DNA of 64,000 nucleotides from Flavobacterium marginilacus (GCF_026870155.1 NZ_CP113975.1:4650001-4714000), one strand, 5' to 3'. Shown: positions 54,601 through 63,356, numbered from the stretch's first letter. A program made the numbers and translations. Notes: a model not told the origin generated them from the letters alone.

Positions 54601-54981
54601 ATGAATTTCAAAAAATCAATCGCAATTATAGCAATATCAGGGTTACTTTTTTCCAGCTGTAAAGACAGTAAATCAGAAGTTAAAGCCGAAACTGCTGCAG
54701 CTGAAGCACCAGCTCCAAAAGCTAAAAAAGAAATTGCTGCAGCCAATCTCCAGACAGCGAGTTTTACTATCGAAGGAATGACTTGTGCAGTAGGATGCGC
54801 TGCAACAATCCAGGAAGAATTAACAGGACTGGACGGTGTACAGGAAGCTAAAGTTGATTTTGACAAAAAACTTGCTACCGTTACATTTGACAAAACAGTT
54901 CAGACTCCAGAAAACTTAACAAAAGTAGTTCAGGCAACCGGTGACGGAAAAACATATAAAGTTTCTAATATGAAGTCTTAA
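54601..54981 (+). CDS. Lipoprotein with heavy-metal-associated (HMA) domain, CxxxC variant
   Basis: 126 residues. Lipobox LLFSSC (Cys20), an Ala/Lys/Glu linker, then an HMA ferredoxin-like fold (TASFTIEGMTCAVGCAATIQ ... VQEAKVDFDKKLATVTFDK). The usual MxCxxC copper site is GMTCAVGC, that is CxxxC, one residue longer. It would sit in the periplasm as a membrane-anchored metal chaperone or sensor; the metal is not predictable. No metal pump lies nearby. Confidence 0.82.
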   Translation: MNFKKSIAIIAISGLLFSSCKDSKSEVKAETAAAEAPAPKAKKEIAAANLQTASFTIEGMTCAVGCAATIQEELTGLDGVQEAKVDFDKKLATVTFDKTVQTPENLTKVVQATGDGKTYKVSNMKS

Positions 54982-54993
54982 ATAGTTAAAAAT

Positions 54994-55118
54994 AATTAGT
55001 GAATAATCCTGAGTCTCTAGATTTTAAATCATTAGAAAACGGAAAACGTTCGAATAATCTACGAGTTATTTATAAATCATATGTTTCAGCAAAGGACTAA
55101 GGATTATTCCCTAATAAT
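54994..55118. repeat. Short inverted repeat in a gene-free gap
   Basis: GAATAATCCT (54999-55008) against AGGATTATTC (about 55107-55116). A second pair, AAGGCAGT (55143) and ACTGCCTT (55195), frames the end of the next gene and could form its terminator. Confidence 0.4.
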
Positions 55119-55202
55119 AATTTATCTTTATTTAAAGTTATCAAGGCAGTAAAAATAGTTAATAATAAATATATTCAGAATTCTAAGATCATAGCACTGC
55201 CT

Positions 55203-55832
55203 TTAAGACTTAAATTTCAGCATCCCCCACGTGTTCTTTATCTCTTCATCAACAAGAGCATCATCCCCTTTATTATAAAAAAACAATATCTCAGCTCTTC
55301 CCACATTATCTTTATATTCTATTATTTTTTTACATCTGTCATAAATTCCTTTATACTTTTTCGTTATCTTCATGTTGTAAATTATACCTCTATCAGCACT
55401 TATTTTTTTTAATTGAAGAGAATCGAGATACTTCACTTTATACCATGTAGTATCAGCCTCATAAGCTATCGCCTCTAGATTAATCTTTGTTGGGTTTCCA
55501 AAAACTTCCCTTATGCGTTTCCCTCTTGGTGTATCGTCAGCCATGGTATAAATCATAGCAAAAGCAACTACAATATCATGCGTTTTGCTTTTTATACCAT
55601 GATCAAATGCACTTTGTATAAAATTTTCATTGCCATTATAACAACTTTCTACCTCTATCCCATAATAACTGTTAGGAGCTTGATATACCATATTATACCA
55701 CTTATTACCTGCTTTTTCTTTAAATTTTTCATCTAATTGGTTTTGTGCATGCAAAGAAAAGTCAAAATAAACGATTGTTATTAATACAAAAACAAGTTCA
55801 AACCCTTTCTTTATTAATGATTTGTGTATCAT
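55203..55832 (-). CDS. Unrecognised exported protein next to a papain-like remnant
   Basis: 209 residues with an N-terminal signal or anchor (GFELVFVLITIVYFDFSLHAQ). The mature part, NQLDEKFKEKAGNKWYNMVY ... YYGIEVESCYNGNENFIQSAF ... VAFAMIYTMADDTPRGKRIRE, matches no family recognised here. It starts 48 bases after the stop codon of the papain-like remnant on the same strand. Position suggests a partner or immunity-type protein, which is only an inference. Confidence 0.5.
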   Translation of the reverse strand: MIHKSLIKKGFELVFVLITIVYFDFSLHAQNQLDEKFKEKAGNKWYNMVYQAPNSYYGIEVESCYNGNENFIQSAFDHGIKSKTHDIVVAFAMIYTMADDTPRGKRIREVFGNPTKINLEAIAYEADTTWYKVKYLDSLQLKKISADRGIIYNMKITKKYKGIYDRCKKIIEYKDNVGRAEILFFYNKGDDALVDEEIKNTWGMLKFKS

Positions 55833-55880
55833 ATATTAAAAGTTTAAAAAAGTATATAAATTATCTTATCAAGAAATATT

Positions 55881-56204
55881 CTATTGACATAATCCACTTA
55901 CGCCTGCATATTTTTCCATACAATCAATGTCAATATATTTTATTATAACACCATTTTGAGAATCACTACAAATATATTTAGAACCATCAGCAGTTATCCC
56001 TGTTATTACTACAGCATGAAGATTTGAAGAAACTCCATTTGAACTATAAGCACGATAAATACCAACTGCAAAATTTGTACCACCAGCAACAATAAAACTA
56101 CTCAATTGATTAGTAGATGTTATATATGACCTATTAAAATATTGATCTGCAAAATTAGAAAATACGTTTACATCAACACCACCTGATGCAGGACTTATAC
56201 ATCC
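55881..56204 (-). pseudogene. Papain-like cysteine-peptidase-fold C-terminal remnant
   Basis: An open frame of 107 residues that begins abruptly after a stop codon: GCISPASGGVDVNVFSNFAD, then NFAVGIYRAYSSNGVSSNLH, AVVITGITADGSKYICSDSQ and NGVIIKYI. The block HAVVITGI..DGSKYICSDSQNG has the His and Asn/Asp strand-turn-strand layout of papain-like domains. The N-terminal part and a convincing catalytic Cys are missing. An internal ATG at 56105 gives only 74 residues. Confidence 0.5.
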
Positions 56205-56208
56205 TTAA

Positions 56209-56382
56209 CTAATTACCGATGTATATATTATTATGGCCGATTTTCCACAACAATTAAAAACCAATTATGGTACTGTTTTGGGTTTTAAATTTGAAGCAAA
56301 GGGAACAGCAGAAATAATCACCAACGACAGACGATTAATTTTGCGTTTATTTGATAATTTGAAATACATTATAAAAAAATAA
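56209..56382 (+). pseudogene. C-terminal remnant of a HlyD-family secretion adaptor
   Basis: Plus strand reads LITDVYIIMADFPQQLKTNY then GTVLGFKFEAKGTAEIITND and RRLILRLFDNLKYIIKK, stop at 56380-56382. The pattern (LP..L.TNYG..L.FK.E..G.AEIIT.D.RLI.R.F..L) is the C-terminus of Bacteroidota HlyD-type proteins that work with peptidase-containing ABC exporters of bacteriocin-like peptides. Similarity extends upstream of the only ATG (56233) to a stop at 56206-56208, so this is a truncated gene. Confidence 0.5.
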
Positions 56383-56390
56383 AACAAAAT

Positions 56391-56954
56391 CTATTTCCAT
56401 TTCAAAGTTTCCATCAATCGCTGCATATCATTTTTAATATAACTTGCCGCAGGCATAATGGAATCATAATTAGGCTTAGCATAAAAATAAACTGATCCTG
56501 TAACAAAATGTTTAACACTGTCAGTTACATAAAACTGAGAGTTGGTCGCGGCATTTCCATCTACCTGATAAAACATGCCATACACTTTTTTATCTTGATT
56601 TATATATGGCTGTTCCAGAATATCGTCAGCTTTAATAACATGCTCGTAAGTTAGTTTCTGAGCATCTCTAAGCAATTTATTTATATTATTATTTACCGGT
56701 TTATAGGTCAGGTAAATAGTTGCTTTCATCTTTGGATATGTAATCGAGTAACCGCAGTCTTTATCTTCTTTTATTATTGCTTTGGAGTTCATATCAAATT
56801 CAAATGGGCAGTGTCCTTTAAGACCAACATATTCCGCTTCTGGATAATCCAGCCTTAGATAACTCGCTGGTTTAGGCAAAACATCATTTTTACATCCTGC
56901 TAAAGACAGGAAGAAAGCAAAAAACACAAAAAGAGCAGTAATTTTATTAAGCAT
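56391..56954 (-). CDS. gldD: Gliding motility lipoprotein GldD
   Basis: 187 residues. Lipobox LSLAGC (Cys21), then the family start KNDVLPKPASYLRLDYPEAEY and CPFEFDMNSKA. GldD is required for gliding and type IX secretion in Flavobacterium johnsoniae. It lies six bases after gldE on the same strand, the known order. Confidence 0.93.
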   Translation of the reverse strand: MLNKITALFVFFAFFLSLAGCKNDVLPKPASYLRLDYPEAEYVGLKGHCPFEFDMNSKAIIKEDKDCGYSITYPKMKATIYLTYKPVNNNINKLLRDAQKLTYEHVIKADDILEQPYINQDKKVYGMFYQVDGNAATNSQFYVTDSVKHFVTGSVYFYAKPNYDSIMPAASYIKNDMQRLMETLKWK

Positions 56955-56960
56955 TTTATA

Positions 56961-58256
56961 TTATTCAATCGTTACTTTAATTTGTTTGACCCGTTTTTGA
57001 TCAACAGATTCGATGACAAACGTACAGTTTTCAAAAACTATTTTCTGTCCTTTTTTAGGAAAATTACCTAAAATTTCTAAAATAAACCCAGCCAATGTTT
57101 CTGCCTCCCCTTTTTGTTCTTCGAATAAATCTTCATCAACATCAATAATTCGGAAGAAATCCTTCAGGTTTATTTTGCCCTCAAAAATATAATTTTTATC
57201 ATCGAGTTTCGAAAAATTAACAAATGTATCATCATACTCATCATTTATTTCGCCCACTATTTCTTCAATAACATCTTCCAGTGATACCAATCCTGATGTT
57301 CCTCCGTATTCATCCACTACAATAGCCAAATGACTTTTCATGCTTTGAAAATCTTTGAGCAGATTATCCAGTTTTTTATTTTCGGGTACAAAAAAAGGCT
57401 CACGCAGTAAAGTCACCCAATCAAACTCGGCTTCATTAATATACGGAAGCAGATCCTTAACAAACAGTACTCCTTCGATCTGGTCAATGCTCTCGCGAAA
57501 CACTGGAATTCTTGAAAACCCTTTTTCAATAATTTTCGGATAAATTGCAGCAAAAGGCTCTGTTATTTCCAATGCAAAAACATCAATCCTTGGACTCATC
57601 ACCTGCTTAGTATCGGTATTGCCAAAAGAAACAATTCCTTCTAAAATCTTCTGCTCTTCGGTAGTAGTTTCGCAACTGTCTGTCAGTTCCAGTGCCTGCG
57701 ATAATTGATCAACTGAAAAATTAGATTTTTGTTTCCCAAGTTTATTCTGCAAAAACAAGGTTATCGAACGCATTGGTATGCTTATAGGCGACAAAATTTT
57801 ATCTAATCCTGAAACGGGATAAACAATTAATTGAGCAAACTTTATATTGTTTCTGCTGGCATACACTTTTGGCAGCACTTCACCAAAGAGCAATAACAGG
57901 AAAGTAACTAAAATTACTTCGGTTATAAATTTTAAAACCGGTGAATCGATAGAAGCAAAAATGTTTTTCCCAACAAAAGAAAACAAAATCACCACTCCGA
58001 TATTAATGAAATTATTTGCAACGAGAAGTGTCGCTAAAAGTTTTTTGGGTTTTTCCAATAGCCGTGCAATTATTTTACCCTTGGTGTTATTTTCCTGTAT
58101 AGAATCGTCCAAATCTTTTTGTGATAAGGAAAACAAAGCAACTTCAGCACCTGAAACTATTGCGGAACAAAACAGCAAAATTATGATTCCGACAAAACCA
58201 AAAATTAAGGTAAAGTCAACTTGAGAAGCTATCTCTAAACTGGGCTCTGGGTCCAA
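56961..58256 (-). CDS. gldE: Gliding motility protein GldE (CNNM/CorC-like)
   Basis: 431 residues: a DUF21 membrane domain of three or four helices (LFCSAIVSGAEVALFSL, EVILVTFLLLLFGEVLPKVYA), paired CBS domains (VMSPRIDVFALE ... SHLAIVVDEYGGTSGLVSLEDVIEEIVG) and a CorC/HlyC transporter-associated C-terminal domain. It supports GldD function. The best start is TTG at 58256 (MDPEPSLEI); the nearest upstream ATG (58264) is out of frame. ssb ends 23 bases upstream. Confidence 0.93.
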   Translation of the reverse strand: MDPEPSLEIASQVDFTLIFGFVGIIILLFCSAIVSGAEVALFSLSQKDLDDSIQENNTKGKIIARLLEKPKKLLATLLVANNFINIGVVILFSFVGKNIFASIDSPVLKFITEVILVTFLLLLFGEVLPKVYASRNNIKFAQLIVYPVSGLDKILSPISIPMRSITLFLQNKLGKQKSNFSVDQLSQALELTDSCETTTEEQKILEGIVSFGNTDTKQVMSPRIDVFALEITEPFAAIYPKIIEKGFSRIPVFRESIDQIEGVLFVKDLLPYINEAEFDWVTLLREPFFVPENKKLDNLLKDFQSMKSHLAIVVDEYGGTSGLVSLEDVIEEIVGEINDEYDDTFVNFSKLDDKNYIFEGKINLKDFFRIIDVDEDLFEEQKGEAETLAGFILEILGNFPKKGQKIVFENCTFVIESVDQKRVKQIKVTIE

Positions 58257-58279
58257 ATTGGCATGAATTAGTTAAACAA

Positions 58280-58720
58280 TCAAAACGGCAGGTCATTAAT
58301 AGGCAAGTCGTTATTTTGAGATTCAAAGTTAGTGTTTTTTGCTGATTCCGAAGAATTTATTGCCCTATTGGTTTCAGTTTCCTTTTTGGTGTTCAAAAAA
58401 GTAAACTCCGTAACCTGTATTTCCATTGTATGCTTAACAGAACCGTCCTCGGCTTGCCATTGCCGCGATTTTATACGGCCTTCCACATAAATTTTATCTC
58501 CTTTGGAAAGATATTTTTCACATATTTCGGCTGCTTTGTTGCGCACAACCAGATTATGCCATTCGGTCGAAGTAATTTTTTCGTTGGTCGTTTTATTGAC
58601 ATAGACTTCATTGGTAGCCAGCTGAAATCGGCCGATGCAGTTTCCTCCTTCAAAATAGTGCATTTTGACATCATCGCCAAGATAGCCTATAAGCATCACT
58701 TTATTTAATGTTCCGTTCAT
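58280..58720 (-). CDS. ssb: Single-stranded DNA-binding protein
   Basis: 146 residues: OB fold (MNGTLNKVMLIGYLGDDVKM, EWHNLVVRNKAAEICEKYLSKG, YVEGRIKSRQW), a Ser/Asn linker, and the interaction tip NDLPF, preceded by a near repeat NDLPIN. Lies between mutY and gldE as in other flavobacteria. Confidence 0.95.
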   Translation of the reverse strand: MNGTLNKVMLIGYLGDDVKMHYFEGGNCIGRFQLATNEVYVNKTTNEKITSTEWHNLVVRNKAAEICEKYLSKGDKIYVEGRIKSRQWQAEDGSVKHTMEIQVTEFTFLNTKKETETNRAINSSESAKNTNFESQNNDLPINDLPF

Positions 58721-58888
58721 GATTTGGTGGTATTTCTACCAAAGGTACATTATTTTTTAATACATATTTATTAGGTTTTATAAGAGACAGCTGATTTTAA
58801 AAGTCTGAGACATGAATCGCATGAATTAAAAATTTCACAATTTCACAATTCAATTTAAAGAACAAAAACTCATCGTTTTCTGGTTTCG

Positions 58889-59005
58889 GGTGAGGGATGG
58901 AAGCTGGTTACCGAAGTAACGCGGACAGCCCGACGCTATAAAGCAGTGGGGCCGAATACCCGTTCCTATGAGCTGGCCCCGCTTCTTTATAGCGGCACCC
59001 CCAAA
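58889..59005 (-). repeat. Structured stop-codon-proximal element, copy C
   Basis: On the minus strand it begins about six bases after the mutY stop: TTTGGGGGTGCC, GGGGCC...GGCCCC hairpin, then the core GTCGGGCTGTCCGCGTTACT... (58934-58890) with the GTTAC-TTCG-GTAAC hairpin. The core differs from copy A at one base in 45. Confidence 0.75.
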
Positions 59006-59010
59006 TTGTT

Positions 59011-60048
59011 TTACAATTCCTGTTCAATAAAATTGTGAATAACTACGGGAAAGGGAAATGTTTTGGCGGTTTTGATATCAATTCCGTCTTCGATAGTCCC
59101 TTTTAAATTTGCTTTCCAAAATTTGATGTACAGATGCTGGTGCGAAAGTTTATGAACAATACTTTCTTCATTATATTCCATCAGGCTCTCGATCTTATTT
59201 CCCTTGAAAAAATGACTGTTGATCTGCTGGGCTACGGTTTCGAAATCTTCGGCTTTGTCGGTTTCGATCAGCGGGAACTCATACAGATTGTGCCAGATTC
59301 CTTTGGAAGTACGTTTTTGAATAACGGTGTTTTCCAATTCATCGACAGCTACTATATAATTAAAGTAGCGGTTTCGGACTTTGGTCTTCTTTAATTTAAC
59401 AGGTAATTGACCGACTTTCTTTTTCTGCAGAGCGGCACAGCTGTTATTAAATACACATTCAGCACAATTGGGGTTTTTCGGCACACACTGCAGGGCTCCA
59501 AATTCCATTATCGCCTGATTAAATAATGCAGGATTATCTTTTGGCATTAATTCAAAAGCCAAAGCAGCGAATTCTTTTTTGGCAGAAGCCTGAGCAATAT
59601 CAGTTTCTATGTCAAAGTAACGCGAAAGCACTCGAAACACATTTCCGTCGACTACTGGAACACATTCATTATAGGAGAAAGATGCAATTGCGGCGGCGGT
59701 GTATTCACCAATTCCTTTCAGTTTTAATAAGTCTTTATAATTATCCGGAAAAACACCGTTCATTTCATAAGCAACTATCTGTGCTGTTTTGTGCAGGTTT
59801 CTGGCACGGGAATAATAGCCTAATCCCTGCCAGAGTTTAAGTACTTTTTCCTCATTGGCGTCTGCTAAATCAAAAACCGTCGGAAAAGCCTCGATAAAAG
59901 ATAAAAAATAGGGCAATCCCTGCGCTACTCTTGTCTGCTGAAGCATAATTTCGGAAAGCCAAATCAGGTACGGATTGACAGTTTTGCGCCAAGGCAGATC
60001 CCGTTTATTCTGCAAGTACCACTTAATTAGATCGTTATAAAAAATCAT
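59011..60048 (-). CDS. mutY: Adenine DNA glycosylase MutY
   Basis: 345 residues. Helix-hairpin-helix and catalytic Asp: LKGIGEYTAAAIASF ... PVVDGNVFRVLSRY. The [4Fe-4S] motif is C-x6-C-x2-C-x5-C (CVPKNPNCAECVFNNSC). The C-terminal MutT-like domain reads the 8-oxoG strand (GIWHNLYEFPL). It removes A opposite 8-oxoguanine. Transcribed divergently from the HU gene. Confidence 0.96.
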   Translation of the reverse strand: MIFYNDLIKWYLQNKRDLPWRKTVNPYLIWLSEIMLQQTRVAQGLPYFLSFIEAFPTVFDLADANEEKVLKLWQGLGYYSRARNLHKTAQIVAYEMNGVFPDNYKDLLKLKGIGEYTAAAIASFSYNECVPVVDGNVFRVLSRYFDIETDIAQASAKKEFAALAFELMPKDNPALFNQAIMEFGALQCVPKNPNCAECVFNNSCAALQKKKVGQLPVKLKKTKVRNRYFNYIVAVDELENTVIQKRTSKGIWHNLYEFPLIETDKAEDFETVAQQINSHFFKGNKIESLMEYNEESIVHKLSHQHLYIKFWKANLKGTIEDGIDIKTAKTFPFPVVIHNFIEQEL

Positions 60049-60106
60049 CTTAATATTTTAGAAAACAAAAGTAATTGTTTATGTAATTAAATTTTAACGA
60101 TTTAGG

Positions 60107-60138
60107 TTGATTTATTCTTTTTTTAATTCATATATTTG
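60107..60138 (+). promoter_or_regulatory. Promoter of the HU gene
   Basis: TTG (60107-60109), 21-base spacer, TATATTTG (60131-60138). Confidence 0.7.
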
Positions 60139-60181
60139 CAAACTCAAAAAAATTATTACAACATAATAAAAAGGAAAGAAA

Positions 60182-60472
60182 ATGACGAAAGCAGATATCG
60201 TAGCGAAGATTTCAGAAAAATTAGGTCTTGAAAAAGGGGATGTGCAAGCAACCGTAGAGACTTTTATGAACGAAGTAAAAAACTCACTAGAGACTGGTGA
60301 CAATGTTTACCTAAGAGGTTTCGGTAGTTTTATCGTTAAAACAAGAGCTGAAAAAACTGGAAGAAATATTTCCAAAAATACCACTATCAAAATTCCTGCA
60401 CACAATATTCCTGCATTCAAACCTGCAAAAGTTTTTGTTGAAGGCGTAAAAGTGAACAACGAAGCAAAATAA
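60182..60472 (+). CDS. HU-family DNA-binding protein
   Basis: 96 residues: MTKADIVAKISEKLG, the core VYLRGFGSFIVKTRAEKTGR, the beta-arm with NISKNTTIKIPAHNIPAFKP. It bends DNA in the nucleoid. It is followed 30 bases later by the 30-residue basic protein gene, probably on the same transcript. Confidence 0.94.
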   Translation: MTKADIVAKISEKLGLEKGDVQATVETFMNEVKNSLETGDNVYLRGFGSFIVKTRAEKTGRNISKNTTIKIPAHNIPAFKPAKVFVEGVKVNNEAK

Positions 60473-60502
60473 CACTATTAATTAATTATAAATCTATTAG
60501 AT

Positions 60503-60595
60503 ATGCCAAGTGGTAAAAAAAGAAAGAGACATAAGGTAGCAACGCACAAACGCAAAAAAAGAGCGAGAGCTAACCGTCACAAAAAGAAAAAGTAG
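60503..60595 (+). CDS. 30-residue basic ribosomal-protein-like peptide (bS22/DUF1713-like)
   Basis: ATG 60503 gives MPSGKKRKRHKVATHKRKKR followed by ARANRHKKKK, stop TAG at 60593-60595. 30 residues, nearly all Lys, Arg, His, Ala. The KKRKRHK..THKRKKR.RANRHKKK pattern resembles the AURKAIP1/COX24 (DUF1713) domain of mitochondrial mS38 and actinobacterial bS22. The gene lies between HU and rng and ends in a terminator that overlaps its stop codon. Easily missed by gene finders because of size. Confidence 0.75.
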   Translation: MPSGKKRKRHKVATHKRKKRARANRHKKKK

Positions 60596-60611
60596 TTTTA
60601 AACTACTTTTT
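60587..60611 (+). terminator. Terminator overlapping the stop of the 30-residue gene
   Basis: AAAAAGTAGTTT / AAACTACTTTTT stem, followed by T-rich sequence; the TAG stop is part of the stem. Confidence 0.75.
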
Positions 60612-60768
60612 TCTTTTTTAAACGTTCATTGAAATCGAGGAAAAGAAAATAGAAGAAAGAAAACAGAAGAAAGACCAAAAATCTTTATTCTTTCATCTTG
60701 CATCTCAAAGATATTTTTCCTCACCGGGTAAACAAACCTGTTCAAATATTGTTTAATCCATCCTTACA

Positions 60769-60837
60769 TTTAAGCCTTAAGTCTTAAGCTATAAGCTTTA
60801 AGCTTTTTTTGCCTAATGCCTATTGCCTAATGCCTAC
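60769..60837. repeat. Short-word repeats upstream of rng
   Basis: TTAAGCCTTAAGTCTTAAGC-like units followed by three TGCCTAATGCCTA-like units. The AAGC words also occur before rpsB (about 17978-18003). Confidence 0.5.
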
Positions 60838-60866
60838 AGCTAAAAAGTTTGGATAAAAATTTACAA

Positions 60867-62411
60867 ATGAATAAAGAATTAATCATTCGATCTAGTTCTG
60901 ATTTCGTAGATTTTGCCTTATTAAAAGATGGAAAACTAATTGAATTACACAAAGAAGAAGAGAAAAGCAACTTTCAGGTTGGCGATATTTTTATTGCCAA
61001 AATAAGGAAACCCGTTGCTGGACTTAACGCTGCTTTTGTAAATGTAGGCTTCGAGAAAGATGCCTTTTTACATTATCACGATTTAGGACCTAACTTAGCT
61101 TCCCAGCTGAAATTCATAAAACTTGTAAGCGCAGGTAAAATAAAAGATTTCTCCCTTAAAAACTTTCAGTTTGAAAAAGAAATAGACAAGAACGGTACAA
61201 TTACAGATGTAATCAGCGCCAATCAGTCTGTTTTGGTACAAGTCGTCAAAGAACCAATATCGACCAAAGGTCCTAGATTAAGCGCAGAACTTTCTCTGGC
61301 AGGAAGATTTATTGTTTTGGTTCCGTTTTCTGACCGCGTTTCTATTTCTCAGAAAATAGAAGACAAAAAAGAAAAGGAACGTTTGAAACGTCTTGTACAA
61401 TCAGTCAAACCAAAAGGATTTGGCGTTATTGTTCGCACAGTAGCCGAAGGCAAAAGCACAGTAGAATTAGAAAAAGATTTGCAGAACCTGCTAAGCAGAT
61501 GGAATGCAATGTGTAAAAAATTACCAACTGCTCATCATCCATCCAAAATATTAGGAGAACTCAACAGAGCCTCTTCTATATTAAGAGATGTATTTAATGA
61601 TACCTTCAGCGGTATCCAGATTGATGATGAAGAGTTGTACCACCAGACAAAGGATTATGTGCAGGAAATTGCACCATCCAAACAATCAATTGTTAAGTTC
61701 TATCAGTCTAAGGACACTCCTATTTTTGAGAAATACAATATAGAGAGACAAATCAAGACTTCATTTGGGAAAACCGTTTCCATGAGTAAAGGAGCTTATC
61801 TTATCATAGAACACACCGAAGCGCTGCACGTTATAGACGTAAACAGCGGCAATCGTTCTAACAAAGCCACCAACCAAGAGGACACAGCCATGGAAGTCAA
61901 TATGATTGCAGCCGCCGAAATAGCAAGACAATTACGTCTTAGAGATATGGGCGGTATCATAGTAGTTGATTTTATCGATATGTCGAATCCCGAAAATCGT
62001 AAAGTCCTGTTCGACTTCCTGAGGGAAGAAATGAGCGACGATAAAGCGAAACACAAAATCTTACCACCGAGTAAATTTGGGCTGGTCCAGATTACCAGAC
62101 AACGCGTAAGACCAGAAGTTATTATCAAAACAAGAGAAGAAGATCCAAACAATGAAAACGGCGAAATTGAAGCGCCTATTTTAATCATTGACAAAATCGC
62201 TTCCGATCTTGAAAGAGTATTAAAAACCCACAAAAAAGTAGTGCTTAATGTACATCCTTTTGTGGCTGCATACCTCAGTAAAGGTTTTCCATCATTGCGT
62301 TCAAAATGGTTTTTTGAACACAAAAAATGGGTGAAAATCATACCACGTGACGCTTACACGTATTTAGAGTACCATTTCTATGACAAAAAAGGAAATGTTA
62401 TCAACGAATAA
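60867..62411 (+). CDS. rng: Ribonuclease G/E family endonuclease
   Basis: 514 residues from ATG 60867 (MNKELIIRSS). S1 domain with the RNase G/E insertion (VGDIFIAKIRKPVAGLNAAFVNVG ... AFLHYHDL), then the catalytic DNase I-like domain with Asp residues in VIDVNSGN and VVDFIDM. No RNase E-type C-terminal scaffold, so it corresponds to RNase G, which trims 16S rRNA 5' ends and degrades mRNA. A TTG start at 60849 would add six residues. Confidence 0.94.
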   Translation: MNKELIIRSSSDFVDFALLKDGKLIELHKEEEKSNFQVGDIFIAKIRKPVAGLNAAFVNVGFEKDAFLHYHDLGPNLASQLKFIKLVSAGKIKDFSLKNFQFEKEIDKNGTITDVISANQSVLVQVVKEPISTKGPRLSAELSLAGRFIVLVPFSDRVSISQKIEDKKEKERLKRLVQSVKPKGFGVIVRTVAEGKSTVELEKDLQNLLSRWNAMCKKLPTAHHPSKILGELNRASSILRDVFNDTFSGIQIDDEELYHQTKDYVQEIAPSKQSIVKFYQSKDTPIFEKYNIERQIKTSFGKTVSMSKGAYLIIEHTEALHVIDVNSGNRSNKATNQEDTAMEVNMIAAAEIARQLRLRDMGGIIVVDFIDMSNPENRKVLFDFLREEMSDDKAKHKILPPSKFGLVQITRQRVRPEVIIKTREEDPNNENGEIEAPILIIDKIASDLERVLKTHKKVVLNVHPFVAAYLSKGFPSLRSKWFFEHKKWVKIIPRDAYTYLEYHFYDKKGNVINE

Positions 62412-62415
62412 AACA

Positions 62416-62445
62416 AAAACCGCTTTTCGAAAGATTGGCGGTTTT
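62416..62445 (+). terminator. Terminator of rng
   Basis: Stem AAAACCGC / GCGGTTTT followed by TTT. Confidence 0.75.
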
Positions 62446-62561
62446 TTTGTGCATTTTTAAAAAATATTTATCAAAAGAAGCAGCTGTTAAAAAAGCTTTT
62501 TTTATTATTTTCACTATATATAAAAGCAACTATTTTCTTAAATTTTTGCGGTACCATTAAG

Positions 62562-63356
62562 ATGAGATACGAAGTGAAACTATTACAAAGTCAAAAGAAA
62601 AGAACTCAGCTTTTTACACTTCTATGTTTATTTCTTTTTTCCTGTTCCTTTGCCCAAAAAGACACCATTTACTTTGATTATTGCTGGAAAAACTGCCCAA
62701 AAGATCAGGCAATATATTACCGTATTCCGTCTGAAAAAATAGAAACCAAAAAAGCAGTCGGCTATCATATCAGGAATATTGATTCTGCCTATTGTATAAA
62801 AGACTATTATTTAAAAAATCATAAATTACAATTTCAAGGTTATTCCAAAGACAAAGAAGGACAGGAATTAATCGGTATTTCTACATGGTATGACGAAAAC
62901 GAAACACTCGTATCAACCCAAAACTTTAATCGCAAAGAAAGCCACACTCCAAAACTTCTGGACTGGCAACCCATTTTTTACATTAATTATTCCATAACAG
63001 TTAAAAGCCAATTTACAGGCGGTTTGGAATTTTGCCTAGACTGCGAGAATAAAACCAAACTTTTTATGGGTTTAGGATATGGAATAAGCAGTTATGACGG
63101 TAAATACTTTGGTATTCCCGATGCATATTTTTCTTTGAACACGGGAAACGCCATATTTATTAAAGCCGGAGGTTCAAACCGTAACCTGTATTCACTTGCC
63201 GGACTGTCATTTTTGAATTTTATCGACCTCGGATTTGGCTATTCCTATCCTTTAACACAAGATGAAAAACCGGAATTAAAAGGTTTTACTTTTGGGCTGA
63301 CCTTCAGACTCACTAACAACAATAAAGCCTATATTCCACTCCGAATTGGGTTTTAA
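62562..63356 (+). CDS. Unrecognised exported, probably outer-membrane beta-barrel protein
   Basis: 264 residues. A basic N-terminus of about 15 residues precedes the signal-peptide core TQLFTLLCLFLFSCSFAQ. The first half has paired cysteines (YCWKNCPKD) and a MORN-like stretch (YYLKNHKLQFQGYSKDKEGQ ... GISTWYDENETLV). The second half has amphipathic strands (LFMGLGYGISSYDG, LGFGYSYPL, FTFGLTFRL) and ends in IPLRIGF, a typical barrel C-terminus. No specific family recognised. Confidence 0.65.
   Translation: MRYEVKLLQSQKKRTQLFTLLCLFLFSCSFAQKDTIYFDYCWKNCPKDQAIYYRIPSEKIETKKAVGYHIRNIDSAYCIKDYYLKNHKLQFQGYSKDKEGQELIGISTWYDENETLVSTQNFNRKESHTPKLLDWQPIFYINYSITVKSQFTGGLEFCLDCENKTKLFMGLGYGISSYDGKYFGIPDAYFSLNTGNAIFIKAGGSNRNLYSLAGLSFLNFIDLGFGYSYPLTQDEKPELKGFTFGLTFRLTNNNKAYIPLRIGF

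Noticed and set aside
55881..56105. A 74-residue complete gene starting at ATG 56105
   Set aside because: The protein-like sequence continues in frame for 33 residues upstream of this ATG to a stop, so the ATG is internal to a truncated gene.
61796..62341. 181-codon antisense frame inside rng
   Set aside because: It mirrors the conserved catalytic domain of rng; no independent start signal or family similarity.
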